In this document: positions 1-8,325 of the stretch, in pieces
Layout: each line of letters starts with the position of its first letter
Numbering within the stretch: the stretch's first letter is position 1
Made by a program: the position numbers and the translations under genes
Source of the DNA: Mycetohabitans endofungorum
GTDB lineage: Bacteria > Pseudomonadota > Gammaproteobacteria > Burkholderiales > Burkholderiaceae
Length of the DNA stretch: 54,098 nt
Reading direction: 5' to 3'
NCBI RefSeq assembly: GCF_002927045.1
Contig: NZ_PRDW01000015.1
Coordinates: forward strand, 1-54,098
The notes under the pieces: model-generated
The model's database searches: none
The model's input: the letters and a program-made list of their open reading frames with translations, nothing else
Told to the model about the DNA's origin: nothing

Positions 1-105
1 TGGATCATCTGCTCGACCCCCGGCCCGGATGCCCGGATCCACCGAGAACCGGTTCGCCAGCACGCAGCATGGCGTGCCCGCCCCCACAATGATGTAGCCA
101 TACTC
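1..105 (-). pseudogene. GMC oxidoreductase N-terminal remnant (runs off left edge)
   Basis: The minus strand reads EYGYIIVGAGTPCCVLANRF and then SVDPGIRAGGRADDP. This matches the FAD-binding amino terminus of choline-dehydrogenase-like GMC oxidoreductases, which normally read [20 protein letters not shown] followed by a strand ending LLLEAGG. Two defects are visible. The GxGxxG motif is GAGTPC, with the last glycine lost. The conserved VLLLE segment before AGG, which carries the ribose-binding acidic residue, is missing. No good start codon or ribosome-binding site precedes the match. The rest of the gene would lie beyond position 1. It is called a decaying remnant; a divergent partial gene is the alternative. 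Confidence 0.5.
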
Positions 106-257
106 GCCGGCGCCACTACGAGCCAGCGATTGCTGCCGCGCTGCGACTAGTCGAACAACAATGGGCACAATGACACGATGATACGCTAAGCTGCATGAGC
201 AGCCGCGCGGCAGGCGCCGTTCGGCCATTTACCGCACTCATCGTCGTGGAGAGATCA

Positions 258-785
258 ATGGCACGTAACATCGAAATGAAGGCCCGGATTCCGAACATCG
301 ACGCGCTGCGCGAGCGCGCGGCGGCACTCGCCAACGGCGACGCCCCGCTGGTGTACCGCCAGCAGGATCACTTCTACGATGTGCCGCGCGGCAGGCTGAA
401 ATTACGGCAGTTTGAGGACGGCACGCCCGCTGAGTTGATCTTCTACCAACGCGATGACCGCGATGGCCCAAAGGTGTCGTTCTACCAGCGCTGTCCGGTC
501 GCGAATCCGCACGCCACGCATGCGCTCCTGGCTGCGGCACTGGGCACGAGCGGCATCGTCACAAAAGAGCGCACCGTCTACCTGGCCGGCCGCACCCGGA
601 TTCATCTGGATCGCGTCGACGGCCTAGGTGATTTCGTCGAACTTGAAGTCGTGCTCGCGCAGGATGACGAGGAGGCAGGCGGCGAGGCCGAAGCACTCGA
701 TATCTTCGGCAAGCTGGGTGTATCCGACACAGACCTTGTGCCGCACGCCTATGTTGACCTGCTGCAGGAACAAGTGACGACATGA
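258..785 (+). CDS. CYTH-domain protein (class IV adenylate cyclase / triphosphate tunnel family)
   Basis: 175 aa. The amino terminus [11 protein letters not shown] is the usual start of CyaB-like CYTH proteins, in which acidic and basic residues line a beta-barrel tunnel that binds triphosphates and a divalent metal. Later features include the charged strands RLKLRQF and KVSFYQR and the acidic FVELEVVL strand, all typical of the tunnel. The ATG at 258 is preferred to an earlier in-frame start at 195 because GGAGAG lies just upstream and family members begin at this point. The product could make cAMP or hydrolyse an inorganic or organic triphosphate; sequence alone does not decide. Its stop overlaps the phhB start by 3 bp, so the two are probably co-transcribed. 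Confidence 0.85.
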   Translation: MARNIEMKARIPNIDALRERAAALANGDAPLVYRQQDHFYDVPRGRLKLRQFEDGTPAELIFYQRDDRDGPKVSFYQRCPVANPHATHALLAAALGTSGIVTKERTVYLAGRTRIHLDRVDGLGDFVELEVVLAQDDEEAGGEAEALDIFGKLGVSDTDLVPHAYVDLLQEQVTT

Positions 786-1084
786 TCCAGAAACTCAGCG
801 CCGACGAGCGCTCGAAGCTCGGCTCGATATTGCCCGCATGGCAGCCGGTCAGCGGCCGTGACGCGATTCGGCGCCAGTTGCAGTTCGCCGACTTCAACGC
901 GGCGTTCGGCTTCATGACTCGTGTGGCGATCAAGGCGCAGGAAATGAACCATCATCCGGAATGGTTCAATGTCTACAATCGGGTCGAAATCACGCTGGCC
1001 ACGCACGAGGCAAGCGGCATCACCACGCGCGACGTCGAGCTGGCCGGCTTCATCGATTCGATCGCCGGCGCGTCATGCTGTTGA
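782..1084 (+). CDS. phhB: Pterin-4a-carbinolamine dehydratase
   Basis: 100 aa, full length for the family. It dehydrates 4a-hydroxytetrahydropterin in the recycling of tetrahydrobiopterin used by phenylalanine hydroxylase. The signature is plain: [19 protein letters not shown] contains the HHPxWxxVYN active-site motif, followed by a TH and by the DVELAGFID carboxyl-terminal helix. The ATG overlaps the stop of the CYTH gene (ATGA), suggesting translational coupling. No phenylalanine hydroxylase gene is visible in the window, so its usual partner would have to be encoded elsewhere. Confidence 0.95.
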   Translation: MIQKLSADERSKLGSILPAWQPVSGRDAIRRQLQFADFNAAFGFMTRVAIKAQEMNHHPEWFNVYNRVEITLATHEASGITTRDVELAGFIDSIAGASCC

Positions 1085-1115
1085 AAGCTCGCGCGGGCGC
1101 TGCCTTTCACAAATG

Positions 1116-1337
1116 TCAGCGCCCGTTCAACCGTATGTAAGCCTGCCACGCATCGCGCGCCACGGGGTCTAGCGCGTCCTCCGGAATGGCGTGCTGACGC
1201 GTTACAATCAAAAGCGCATAAGGTTTCGATAACGCGCTCGCCTCGTTGCCCAGGCGCAATTCATCGCCGGTGGACGGCGAGCGAGCACGCCAGTAGTTGA
1301 TTGCAGCTTCCAGTTCGTGAATCGAGATATTGGACAT
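1116..1337 (-). CDS. DUF3717 family small protein
   Basis: 73 aa, starting MSNISIHELEAAINYWRARS. This helix-rich opening is characteristic of the DUF3717 family, short proteins found mainly in Burkholderia relatives and of unknown function. A longer reading starting at 1394 is possible, but the family begins at the internal methionine. It faces the response-regulator gene across a 75-bp spacer, so both promoters must lie there. No metal ligands, signal peptide or membrane segment can be seen. Confidence 0.75.
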   Translation of the reverse strand: MSNISIHELEAAINYWRARSPSTGDELRLGNEASALSKPYALLIVTRQHAIPEDALDPVARDAWQAYIRLNGR

Positions 1338-1412
1338 TACGGGCCCTTGTGCAAAACGCGGGGCCTTGTCGCCCCGGCAGGCGGTCCAACCCATTGTACT
1401 TGAGCGACTTTC

Positions 1413-2099
1413 ATGCGACTCCTCCTGATCGAAGATGACCGCCCCATCGCACGGGGTATCCAGAGCAGCCTAGAGCAGGCGGGCTTCACGGTGGACATGG
1501 TCCACGACGGCATTTTTGCGGAACAGGCCTTGACGCAGAACCGGCATGAACTCGTGATCCTCGACCTGGGTTTGCCGGGCATCGACGGCATGACGTTGCT
1601 GGCGCGATTCAGGCAGACGAATCGCCATACGCCGGTCATCGTGCTGACCGCCCGCGACGAATTGGACGACCGCGTGCAGGGCTTGAACAGCGGCGCCGAC
1701 GACTACATGATCAAACCGTTCGAGCCGGCCGAACTCGAGGCCCGAATCCGTGCGGTCATGCGCCGCAGCGGATCGCATAGCGACATGCCGCGTCCGGAGG
1801 TGAGCCTCAGCGGACTGAGGCTATCCGGCGTCGATCGGCGCATCTTCAACGACGACAAGCCGCTCGAGTTGTCGCCGCGCGAGTTCGCGGTGCTTGAGAT
1901 GCTGCTGTTGCGCCACGGGCGCGTGGTCAGCAAGGCGCAGTTGCAGGACCACCTGACGCACTTTGGCGGCGACCTCGGCGACACGGCGATCGAGGTCTAT
2001 GTGCACCGCGTACGCAAGAAGCTCGAGCATTGCCGCGTTGAAATCGTGACCGTGCGCGGCTTCGGCTACCTGCTTCAGGAAATCCGCCAGAATTCGTGA
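1413..2099 (+). CDS. OmpR/TctD-type response regulator
   Basis: 228 aa. Receiver domain at about residues 1-115 with acidic pair E7/D8/D9, phospho-acceptor D51 (VILDLGLPG), a conserved threonine in VLTARD and the lysine in MIKPFEP. A winged-helix DNA-binding domain follows (about 130-225), with the recognition-helix region DTAIEVYVHRVRKKL. It should bind promoter DNA when phosphorylated by the kinase encoded immediately downstream. The stop overlaps the kinase GTG start (GTGA). The pairing and domain types resemble TctD/TctE and QseB-like systems; no transporter gene nearby identifies the signal. Confidence 0.93.
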   Translation: MRLLLIEDDRPIARGIQSSLEQAGFTVDMVHDGIFAEQALTQNRHELVILDLGLPGIDGMTLLARFRQTNRHTPVIVLTARDELDDRVQGLNSGADDYMIKPFEPAELEARIRAVMRRSGSHSDMPRPEVSLSGLRLSGVDRRIFNDDKPLELSPREFAVLEMLLLRHGRVVSKAQLQDHLTHFGGDLGDTAIEVYVHRVRKKLEHCRVEIVTVRGFGYLLQEIRQNS

Positions 2100-3646
2100 T
2101 TGCCGCCAAGAGTCTACGCCGCTCGCTGCTGCGCAAGCTGGCGGCGCCGTTGTCGATGCTGGCATTGATGAGCGGACTCATCGCGTACTGGCTCGCGTGG
2201 GAATACACCGAGCGAGTCGTTGACCGTTCGATGGTCGACTTGGCCAGCGCGATTGCACGGCAGGTCGAGCTGTCCGGGCCGGACGCGCCGCGGACCGTGC
2301 CGCCGCTCACGCATGCGATGTTTTCCGATCCGGTGCAGCAGTTGATCTACCGTGTGAGCCGCGGCAATCAGCTAATCGCTGGCGACCCGGCATTGCCGCT
2401 GCACGGCACGCGGGTGCGCCACATGCGCTACGCGTACGTGTTCGACGCCCGCTATGGCGACAGCCTGGTGCGGGTAGCCCAGGTACGGGTCGAACAGGTA
2501 AACGGCGATGCAATCATCATCGAGGTGGGCCAGCACGTCACACACGGCTACCAAATCGCTGCTGAATTCCTCGTCGCGATCATGATGCCGCTGCTGATTT
2601 TGCTGTTCGCCGGTTGGGCAATCGTATGGCGCGTAGTCAACCAGCAATTGAATCCGCTCACCAACCTGGCTGACTCGCTGAACCGCCAGACGCACCGATC
2701 GCTGGAGCCCGTGGACGAAACGCACGTGCCACTGGAAATCCGCCCATTGACCAGTGCGCTGAACGCGTTACTCGATCGGTTGAAAGCGGCGCTAGACGCA
2801 CAGCGCAAGTTCATTGCAGATGCCGCGCACCAACTGCGCACGCCGTTGACCGCAATCAAGCTACATGCCGAACAGGCCAGCGTGGCCAAGGACAACACGA
2901 CGTTGCGGCTTGCGCTACACGAGCTGCGCACCTCGGCAGACCGCGCAGTGCGCCTATCTAACCAGTTGTTGTCGTTAGCCCGTGCGGAACCGGAGGAGCA
3001 AAACGCGCGATTCGTCGACATCGACCTGACCGAGCTTGCGTTCGACACCGGCGCGGAATGGGTGCCCCGTGCGCTGGCCGCGCAGCTGGATCTGGGCTTT
3101 CACTACGATCCGCCACCGGATGGCAAACCGCTGATCGTGCGGGGCAATCCAGTGCTGCTACGCGAGGTCATCGGCAACTTGATTGATAACGCGCTCAAAT
3201 ATGTACCACCGGCGCGGCCCAGCGGCGGCGGCACCGTCACGGTCACGGTCGGCCATGTCGATGTCCCGCTCCACGATGCCGGATCAACCGACGATCGCGC
3301 GACTGTGGCCGTCGAACCAGCCACCCGCGCCCCCGGAGCCCGGCCGCCCGCCGACCTACGCCGCTGGGCGGAAGTGGTTGTCGAGGATAACGGCCCCGGG
3401 GTGCCGAAGGCGCTGCATGCCGACCTGTTCAAGCGCTTTTTCCGCGGCGATGCGCAGACCGGCAGCGAAGGACCGATGGGCGCGGGCCTAGGGCTGGCCA
3501 TCGTGCGGGACATCATCGCGCTGCACGGTGGCTCGGTCCACTATGAAGACGCGCCAGGCGGCGGATCGCGATTCATCGTGCGCCTGCCACTGCCGTCGTT
3601 ACGCCAGCCTGGACACGATGATCCGCCGCCGAGACCAGTCCACTGA
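2096..3646 (+). CDS. Sensor histidine kinase, TctE-like
   Basis: 516 aa, GTG start overlapping the regulator stop. Order of parts: first transmembrane helix at about 17-35, a periplasmic sensor of roughly 120 residues of the two-component-sensor N-terminal type, second transmembrane helix at about 158-178, a short HAMP-like linker, the dimerisation/H box ADAAHQLRTPLT with H245, an N box (REVIGNLIDNALKYVPP), G1 (VEDNGPGVP) and G2 (GAGLGLAIVRD). All catalytic boxes are intact. An unusually long, Pro/Ala/Gly-rich insert of about 45 residues lies between the N and G1 boxes. The ligand is unknown; the TctE relation would suggest a carboxylate, but no tripartite carrier genes are nearby. Confidence 0.92.
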   Translation: MIAAKSLRRSLLRKLAAPLSMLALMSGLIAYWLAWEYTERVVDRSMVDLASAIARQVELSGPDAPRTVPPLTHAMFSDPVQQLIYRVSRGNQLIAGDPALPLHGTRVRHMRYAYVFDARYGDSLVRVAQVRVEQVNGDAIIIEVGQHVTHGYQIAAEFLVAIMMPLLILLFAGWAIVWRVVNQQLNPLTNLADSLNRQTHRSLEPVDETHVPLEIRPLTSALNALLDRLKAALDAQRKFIADAAHQLRTPLTAIKLHAEQASVAKDNTTLRLALHELRTSADRAVRLSNQLLSLARAEPEEQNARFVDIDLTELAFDTGAEWVPRALAAQLDLGFHYDPPPDGKPLIVRGNPVLLREVIGNLIDNALKYVPPARPSGGGTVTVTVGHVDVPLHDAGSTDDRATVAVEPATRAPGARPPADLRRWAEVVVEDNGPGVPKALHADLFKRFFRGDAQTGSEGPMGAGLGLAIVRDIIALHGGSVHYEDAPGGGSRFIVRLPLPSLRQPGHDDPPPRPVH

Positions 3647-3674
3647 ACTCTGGCGCGGCCTACGAATGCAACCT

Positions 3675-3692
3675 GGCCCGCCGGCGCGGGCC
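3675..3692. terminator. Candidate hairpin between convergent genes
   Basis: GGCCCGC (3675-3681) and GCGGGCC (3686-3692) form a perfect 7-bp stem with a 4-base loop, placed between the kinase stop at 3646 and the SET-gene stop at 3703. There is no U-tract directly after the stem; a run of five T lies 17 bases further on the plus strand. It may help end transcription from both sides, but the missing U-tract keeps this tentative. Confidence 0.35.
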
Positions 3693-3702
3693 CCAGCCGC
3701 GT

Positions 3703-4260
3703 TCAGCGCTTTTTCTTCACCGAGGCCGAATTGCCGTGCTGGCGACTGCTGTTGCGCGGCTTCACGTCGCCGCTGCTGGCACGCGGCTTTTTACCGCCGC
3801 CGCCGGGTACCGGCGACGATGTTGCGAGCATCGTGCCGCGGCACTTCTTCGCGCCGCACCGGCATTCATATTCCTTCTTCAGCTTCTTTGTCAGTCGTGC
3901 GTCGATGACCAGCCCATAGTCGTAGAACAACTCCTCATCCGGCTCGATCGTGCGGATCGCATGGATGAACACGCGCCCGTCGATCTCCTGCGCTTCGCAG
4001 TTCGGCGCACACGAATGATTGATCCAGCGCGCACTGTTGCCGTCAACCTTACCATCGATCACTGTGCCGTCATCTAGCGCGAAATAAAATGTATGGTTTG
4101 GCTGCTCGGGATCGTGCGGATGGCGACGCAGCGCTTCCTTCCAGGAAATGCGCTCTCCTTTGTATTCGATCAGCTGCTCGCCCGGCGCAATCCTGCTGGT
4201 CGCGAACACGCCTTTGCCATGCACTCCAGAGCGGCGTACGGCGATCCTGCGTGAACTCAT
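3703..4260 (-). CDS. SET-domain protein lysine methyltransferase
   Basis: 185 aa. The SET core spans about residues 5-120: HGKGVFATSRI at the start, the pseudoknot motif RWINHSCAPNCE, and EELFYDYG near its end. A post-SET-like cysteine patch (CRCGAKKCRG) follows, and then a basic, Gly/Ser-rich tail ending in KKKR. Such proteins transfer methyl groups from S-adenosylmethionine to lysines; in bacteria the substrates are mostly unknown, with nucleoid or ribosomal proteins plausible. The start at 4260 is chosen for an AAGGA upstream and because the 14 residues before it look unrelated. The lysine-rich tail may bind nucleic acid. Confidence 0.88.
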   Translation of the reverse strand: MSSRRIAVRRSGVHGKGVFATSRIAPGEQLIEYKGERISWKEALRRHPHDPEQPNHTFYFALDDGTVIDGKVDGNSARWINHSCAPNCEAQEIDGRVFIHAIRTIEPDEELFYDYGLVIDARLTKKLKKEYECRCGAKKCRGTMLATSSPVPGGGGKKPRASSGDVKPRNSSRQHGNSASVKKKR

Positions 4261-4282
4261 CGAATCGTCCTTCCCCGAAGAA

Positions 4283-4600
4283 TCAACTGTGAAACTCCGC
4301 ATCGTACACGCACACCCTTGTGCTGTTCAACGCGGGCACGCATCGAATGCATCGCGGATCGCACCGACGAGCCGTACCGCACATGTCCCACAGTCCGAGG
4401 TCCGCTGGCGTGATACGGCCGGCCGGTTCCACCACACTCGCCTCGATGTCCAGCATGCCGGCCCTGGACAGCGCCAGTTGGCCCAGATGGATCATGTGCC
4501 AGTCCGCGACCCCGCCCTGCGACGCTGAGTACTGGCACATCGGCGACATGACGATCCGGTTCGCGAGCGTCATGTCGCGCAGCCGACAACGTTGCAGCGC
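4283..4600 (-). pseudogene. Old Yellow Enzyme (NADH:flavin oxidoreductase) remnant
   Basis: The minus-strand frame reads LRDMTLANRIVMSPMCQYSA, then DWHMIHLGQLALS, then EPAGRITPADLGLWD. These are amino-terminal landmarks of YqjM/NamA-type flavin reductases, including the PMCQYS motif with the flavin-tuning cysteine. Similarity stops after GLWD, and the frame ends about 20 codons later in unrelated sequence. Only about 70 of some 360 residues remain; the catalytic His pair and the rest of the barrel are gone. The remnant begins right after the MarR gene's stop on the same strand, so it was probably the regulator's co-transcribed target. Confidence 0.7.
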
Positions 4601-4606
4601 TCGCCC

Positions 4607-5251
4607 TCAGGCAGCTTGCGAGAAGATCTTCCAGGTTCTCTTCTGTGTGGGTACGTCGGCTTCTTCAAAGACCGAACAATCGAGCCGCAGGTCTGTGTCG
4701 CCCATCGACAGATCGAGCAACTCGCACCGGTGCGGTGTCTTCTTCGGAGTTTTGCTCGGCACAAAATGAGTACATGAGACACACATCCGATGACGCGGAA
4801 TATGGTCCTTCTCCTGCATCTGCCAGATCATCTTCAACAACGAGCGATAGAAGTGCGATTGCTCCTCCGTGCGCAGCACACTGAGCGCATGCCCGATAAA
4901 GTCGGGCCATTGCAACGCCTTTTTGGCAGCCGTCTTGCCGCGCGCGCTCAGGCGCACCGCGAGCGCCCGCCCATCGTCCAGCGCGCGGCGTTTCTCGACC
5001 AAGCCCTTGCTCTCCAGGGTACTAACCGCATCGCTGGTGGTGGCCGGCGTCAATGCCGTCTCACGCGCGATCTCGCCCAGACGCATCGGTCCCTTGCGCT
5101 GCATCAGCAACACCAGGATTTCTCCCTGGGTCGGCGTTAGGCCCACGCCTTCTGCCCAGCCCCAGGCCTGGCTGCGCATTGCCGTACTCAGCCGCAGCAA
5201 CCCATGGGTAATTCGACCGGTTACCCTATCGCCGTAGACCCCTTCGCTCAT
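4607..5251 (-). CDS. MarR-family regulator with C-terminal four-cysteine cluster
   Basis: 214 aa from the ATG at 5251; an in-frame TTG at 5275 would add eight residues. The winged helix spans about residues 35-105, with TPTQGEILVLL, a recognition helix near TPATTSDAVSTLE and the wing EKRRALDDGRALAVRLS. Beyond residue 150 is an extra segment with C157, C160, C176 and C192 (CVSC, HRC, LRLDC), suited to an Fe-S cluster, zinc or thiol switch. A redox- or electrophile-responsive repressor is therefore likely. The adjoining flavin-reductase gene, the expected target, is reduced to a fragment. An ATAATTAT palindrome at 5277-5284, just upstream, is a possible autoregulatory operator. Confidence 0.88.
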   Translation of the reverse strand: MSEGVYGDRVTGRITHGLLRLSTAMRSQAWGWAEGVGLTPTQGEILVLLMQRKGPMRLGEIARETALTPATTSDAVSTLESKGLVEKRRALDDGRALAVRLSARGKTAAKKALQWPDFIGHALSVLRTEEQSHFYRSLLKMIWQMQEKDHIPRHRMCVSCTHFVPSKTPKKTPHRCELLDLSMGDTDLRLDCSVFEEADVPTQKRTWKIFSQAA

Positions 5252-5936
5252 AGTCGTGTTTTGCAATCCATCCAAGATAATTATAAAGATGGGAACCTGC
5301 AGCGATGCACTGCGGCTCCCGCCGCCCGGTTTACTGCTGGCGCCGTGCAGCCGTGCGCCAGGACGCCAACAATGAAAGTTCGTACCACGATGTTCTGGTG
5401 GCCACGTTACCGGATCGACGTGTCCATTCTATGCGAGCCTGGATGATAGGTCATGTCGCAATCGGACATAAACTGTGGATAAACCCGTGAAAAAACGGCG
5501 TCGATCACGGTGCATCGATTCTGAATAAGTGTCCGACGGTAGCGACAAGCTAACATCTGTTCATCGCGATCCACCGTAGCAACGCCGTAATCTCTATTGT
5601 TATCATTTTCATAACATATTGATGTACTAGTGTTTTCTGCGATTTTCCACGCTGTGGGCCCGCCTTTGTTAACGACTATTATCGTTGTATACGAAAGTTC
5701 TGATCACCCTGGTGAGGAGGTCGAATCGAGTTCACTACCGTATTAAGCGCAAACATTTCCAACGTTTACCAAGCTTTCCGGACGCCTACATATTATGGCG
5801 GACAACGATAAATTGCCGAGGTTCCGTGGGGCTATTCGTTATTCAGCAAGTCGATCCGGGCGCGGCCACCACGCGCCATACAGCCGGGATTGCGAAACAA
5901 TTGCCGGCACAGCGATAGCAGCAACGCGGCGATGTG
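5252..5936. other. Intergenic spacer with no recognisable gene
   Basis: About 685 bp between the divergent side of marR and the 3' end of ybdK. It is more AT-rich than its surroundings, especially 5460-5800. It holds the marR promoter region with the ATAATTAT palindrome (5277-5284) and one perfect DnaA-box-like 9-mer, TGTGGATAA, at 5474-5482. Short open frames here (for example 5685-5918) lack ribosome-binding sites and resemble nothing known. The AT-rich part may be the relic of a deleted gene. Confidence 0.5.
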
Positions 5937-7052
5937 TCAGCCTCGCCAGCGTAGCGTCTGCTGCCGCACCACTTCGGGTAACGACTGTTCCTGGCTGAAG
6001 ACATTGCGCAGCCATGTCGCATCATTTTCGCCGCCTCGCGCGATTCGCTCAATGTCGGTCAGCGCGCCGATCGAGCCCAGCGCGCGCGCATGCGGCTCTA
6101 GTGCAGCAAGCGTCGCCAGGATATCTTCACCGATCGTGCGCCGCTCACGGGTCTGTGGATTGACAAGTACACCGGAAAGTCCGAAACGGCATGCCTCAAA
6201 ACGGTTGAACGTATAGACGAGATAGTCGTCCTCGGACAGCGTCAGCGGCCGGTCGAGCAGTAAGTAACGCGCGAGCGCCTGGATGTACGACGCAATCGCC
6301 GCAGCCCGATCGATCGACAGCGGCGTATCCATCACGCGTACCTCAATGGTGCCGTAGCCGGGCTTCGGCCGGATGTCCCAGTAGAAGTCCTTCATGCTGT
6401 TCACCACACCGGTGCTGACCATTTTCGAGAAATACGTCTCGAAACCTTCCCACGTCAGCTCGTACGGCGCGCGGCCCGAGAGCGGAAATGCAAATACCGA
6501 ATTTAGCCGCGCCGAATGAAATCCCGTATCCACACCCTGCACGTACGGCGATGAGGCCGACAACGCGATGAAATGCGGAATATACCGCGACATCGAATGC
6601 AGTAGGAACAATGCACTGTCCGCGTCCGGGCAGCCGACGTGCACATGCTGGCCGAACACGGTGAACTGCTTGGCCAGATAGCCGTACAGTTCCGATAGAT
6701 ACTGGAATCGCGGCATGTCGAAGATCTGCCGCTCGTTCCATTGCTGGAATGCATGCGTGCCACCGCCGCATAGCCCGACATTGAGTTGGTCGGCCGCGCA
6801 AACCAGCATGTCGCGCAGCGCGCGAAGCTCGTCCAGCGCTTGTGCGTGGGAGCGGCAAATGCCGGTCGACAGTTCGATCATGCTTTCGGTGATCTCGGGT
6901 GTGACCACGCCCGGGGCCTTTTGGTCCTTGATCAGTCGCATCAGGTCGGATGCGGCCTTGGTCAAGTCATAGTCGTGCGTATTGACGACCTGAATCTCTA
7001 GCTCGATGCCGAACGTGAACGGTTCCGAATTGATGAAGGGTTCGAGTGCCAT
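5937..7052 (-). CDS. ybdK: YbdK-type carboxylate-amine ligase (glutamate-cysteine ligase 2 family)
   Basis: 371 aa, the usual length. Members have weak gamma-glutamylcysteine ligase activity; the natural substrate is uncertain. Seen in the sequence: [12 protein letters not shown] at the start (acidic metal/ATP ligands), [12 protein letters not shown], the histidine-rich [12 protein letters not shown], and the [17 protein letters not shown] block, all diagnostic of GCS2. The ATG at 7052 gives the family amino terminus [15 protein letters not shown]; upstream in-frame sequence is not conserved-looking. It lies 70 bp downstream of the Kef-like antiporter and is probably co-transcribed with it. 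A second, unrelated glutamate-cysteine ligase (class 1 GshA) is encoded at 32960-34576. Confidence 0.92.
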   Translation of the reverse strand: MALEPFINSEPFTFGIELEIQVVNTHDYDLTKAASDLMRLIKDQKAPGVVTPEITESMIELSTGICRSHAQALDELRALRDMLVCAADQLNVGLCGGGTHAFQQWNERQIFDMPRFQYLSELYGYLAKQFTVFGQHVHVGCPDADSALFLLHSMSRYIPHFIALSASSPYVQGVDTGFHSARLNSVFAFPLSGRAPYELTWEGFETYFSKMVSTGVVNSMKDFYWDIRPKPGYGTIEVRVMDTPLSIDRAAAIASYIQALARYLLLDRPLTLSEDDYLVYTFNRFEACRFGLSGVLVNPQTRERRTIGEDILATLAALEPHARALGSIGALTDIERIARGGENDATWLRNVFSQEQSLPEVVRQQTLRWRG

Positions 7053-7122
7053 GATCAACGCCTCTGGATGCTTCGCTTGTTTTACACCTGGCCGCAGCCG
7101 CGATACGCGGCTGCGCCAATCG

Positions 7123-8325
7123 TCATTGACGCCGTTCACCCGCGCGCGCCAGTCCCCAATACACGAGCAGTGGCGCAACCAGTTGCAGCGTGACAATCGA
7201 GCACATCAGCACGGCTCGGAACGCGGGGTCGAAGTCAGGATACAACGCATAGGTGTCGTCCATCAGCAAGTACGCGAGCGCGGACATCGGCGCAAGCGAC
7301 ACGCCCAGCGCAGTGCCTTGACGCAGGTCGATACCGCTGGGCTTAGCGAATGCCAGTACACCCACCAGCTTGGCGACGAAGCGCGCGACGATTAACACAA
7401 GCGCGGCCAATCCACCCATTGCGATCTGCGACCATTGGAAGCTGAGCAGCGTCAACACAAACAGGATCACGGTTAGCAGCCAGCCGGCGCTGCCGAAATG
7501 CTCGGGCCACAGCTGCGGGCGCTCATCCAAGTTCTTGAAGATGATTCCCGCCGCGAGCAAGGCCAGGACCGTCGACAGCTTGAACAGATGCGCGATGGCG
7601 ATCGCCAGGAGCACGAGGCCAAAGATCGCGACAAATGAATGCTCGTCTTGCAAACCGATACGCCGGTACAGGAAATTACAACTGCGCGCGAGCCCATAGG
7701 CCAGCACTGACGAGCCGACGATCAAGTAGATCGGCTGCACAATCGTGGCGAACGCGTTGCCGTAGTACTCCTGGTGCAACCAGCCAGACACCAGCTTCAC
7801 CAATACGACAGCGTACATACTGTTGAGTGCCGCGAGGGTCAGCAAACGCTGCGTGACCTGCCCCTGCGCACGCAGTTCGGTCTTTAACTGGATTACCATC
7901 GCAGGCGAAGTCGCGATCGCGATCGCCGCCAGCACGGTTGCCTCGACGACCGGCATCTTCAACGACAGCAATGCGCCAAGCACCGCGATAAACGTCAACG
8001 CGCCCTCGGCCAGACTCGATACGATCAGCCATGGATTCTTGCGTAACCAACGCAAGTCGACGCGGCTGCCAAGCTCAAACAGCAATAAGCCGAGTGCCAC
8101 GTCCATCAACAAGCGTGTCGAAAAACCCAATGTCGCATCAATCGCATGCGCACCGGCGCCCGAAGCCACCAGGCCGATGATCGCATAACCGGTAATGCGC
8201 GGTAAGCGAAACGCCCGCCAACAGGCTTCACCGCACAACCCGGCGATCAGTAAGACGAGGCCGGCATAGAAAACCGCGTCGGGAACCAGCGGCCAGCTCG
8301 GAAAAAAAGAAAACGCCGACTTCAT
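7123..8325 (-). CDS. CPA2 (Kef-type) cation:proton antiporter
   Basis: 400 aa with about 12 hydrophobic helices and no carboxyl-terminal TrkA-N nucleotide-binding domain, so it is a membrane core only. [16 protein letters not shown], the [12 protein letters not shown] helix and the ATSPAMV stretch match the monovalent cation:H+ antiporter-2 family. It would exchange K+ or Na+ for protons across the inner membrane. The ATG at 8325 is preceded by GGAGAAGG. The downstream partner is YbdK. In E. coli KefB/KefC are gated by glutathione adducts, so neighbouring a gamma-glutamyl ligase relative is suggestive, although the regulatory domain that binds glutathione there is absent here. Confidence 0.88.
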   Translation of the reverse strand: MKSAFSFFPSWPLVPDAVFYAGLVLLIAGLCGEACWRAFRLPRITGYAIIGLVASGAGAHAIDATLGFSTRLLMDVALGLLLFELGSRVDLRWLRKNPWLIVSSLAEGALTFIAVLGALLSLKMPVVEATVLAAIAIATSPAMVIQLKTELRAQGQVTQRLLTLAALNSMYAVVLVKLVSGWLHQEYYGNAFATIVQPIYLIVGSSVLAYGLARSCNFLYRRIGLQDEHSFVAIFGLVLLAIAIAHLFKLSTVLALLAAGIIFKNLDERPQLWPEHFGSAGWLLTVILFVLTLLSFQWSQIAMGGLAALVLIVARFVAKLVGVLAFAKPSGIDLRQGTALGVSLAPMSALAYLLMDDTYALYPDFDPAFRAVLMCSIVTLQLVAPLLVYWGLARAGERRQ

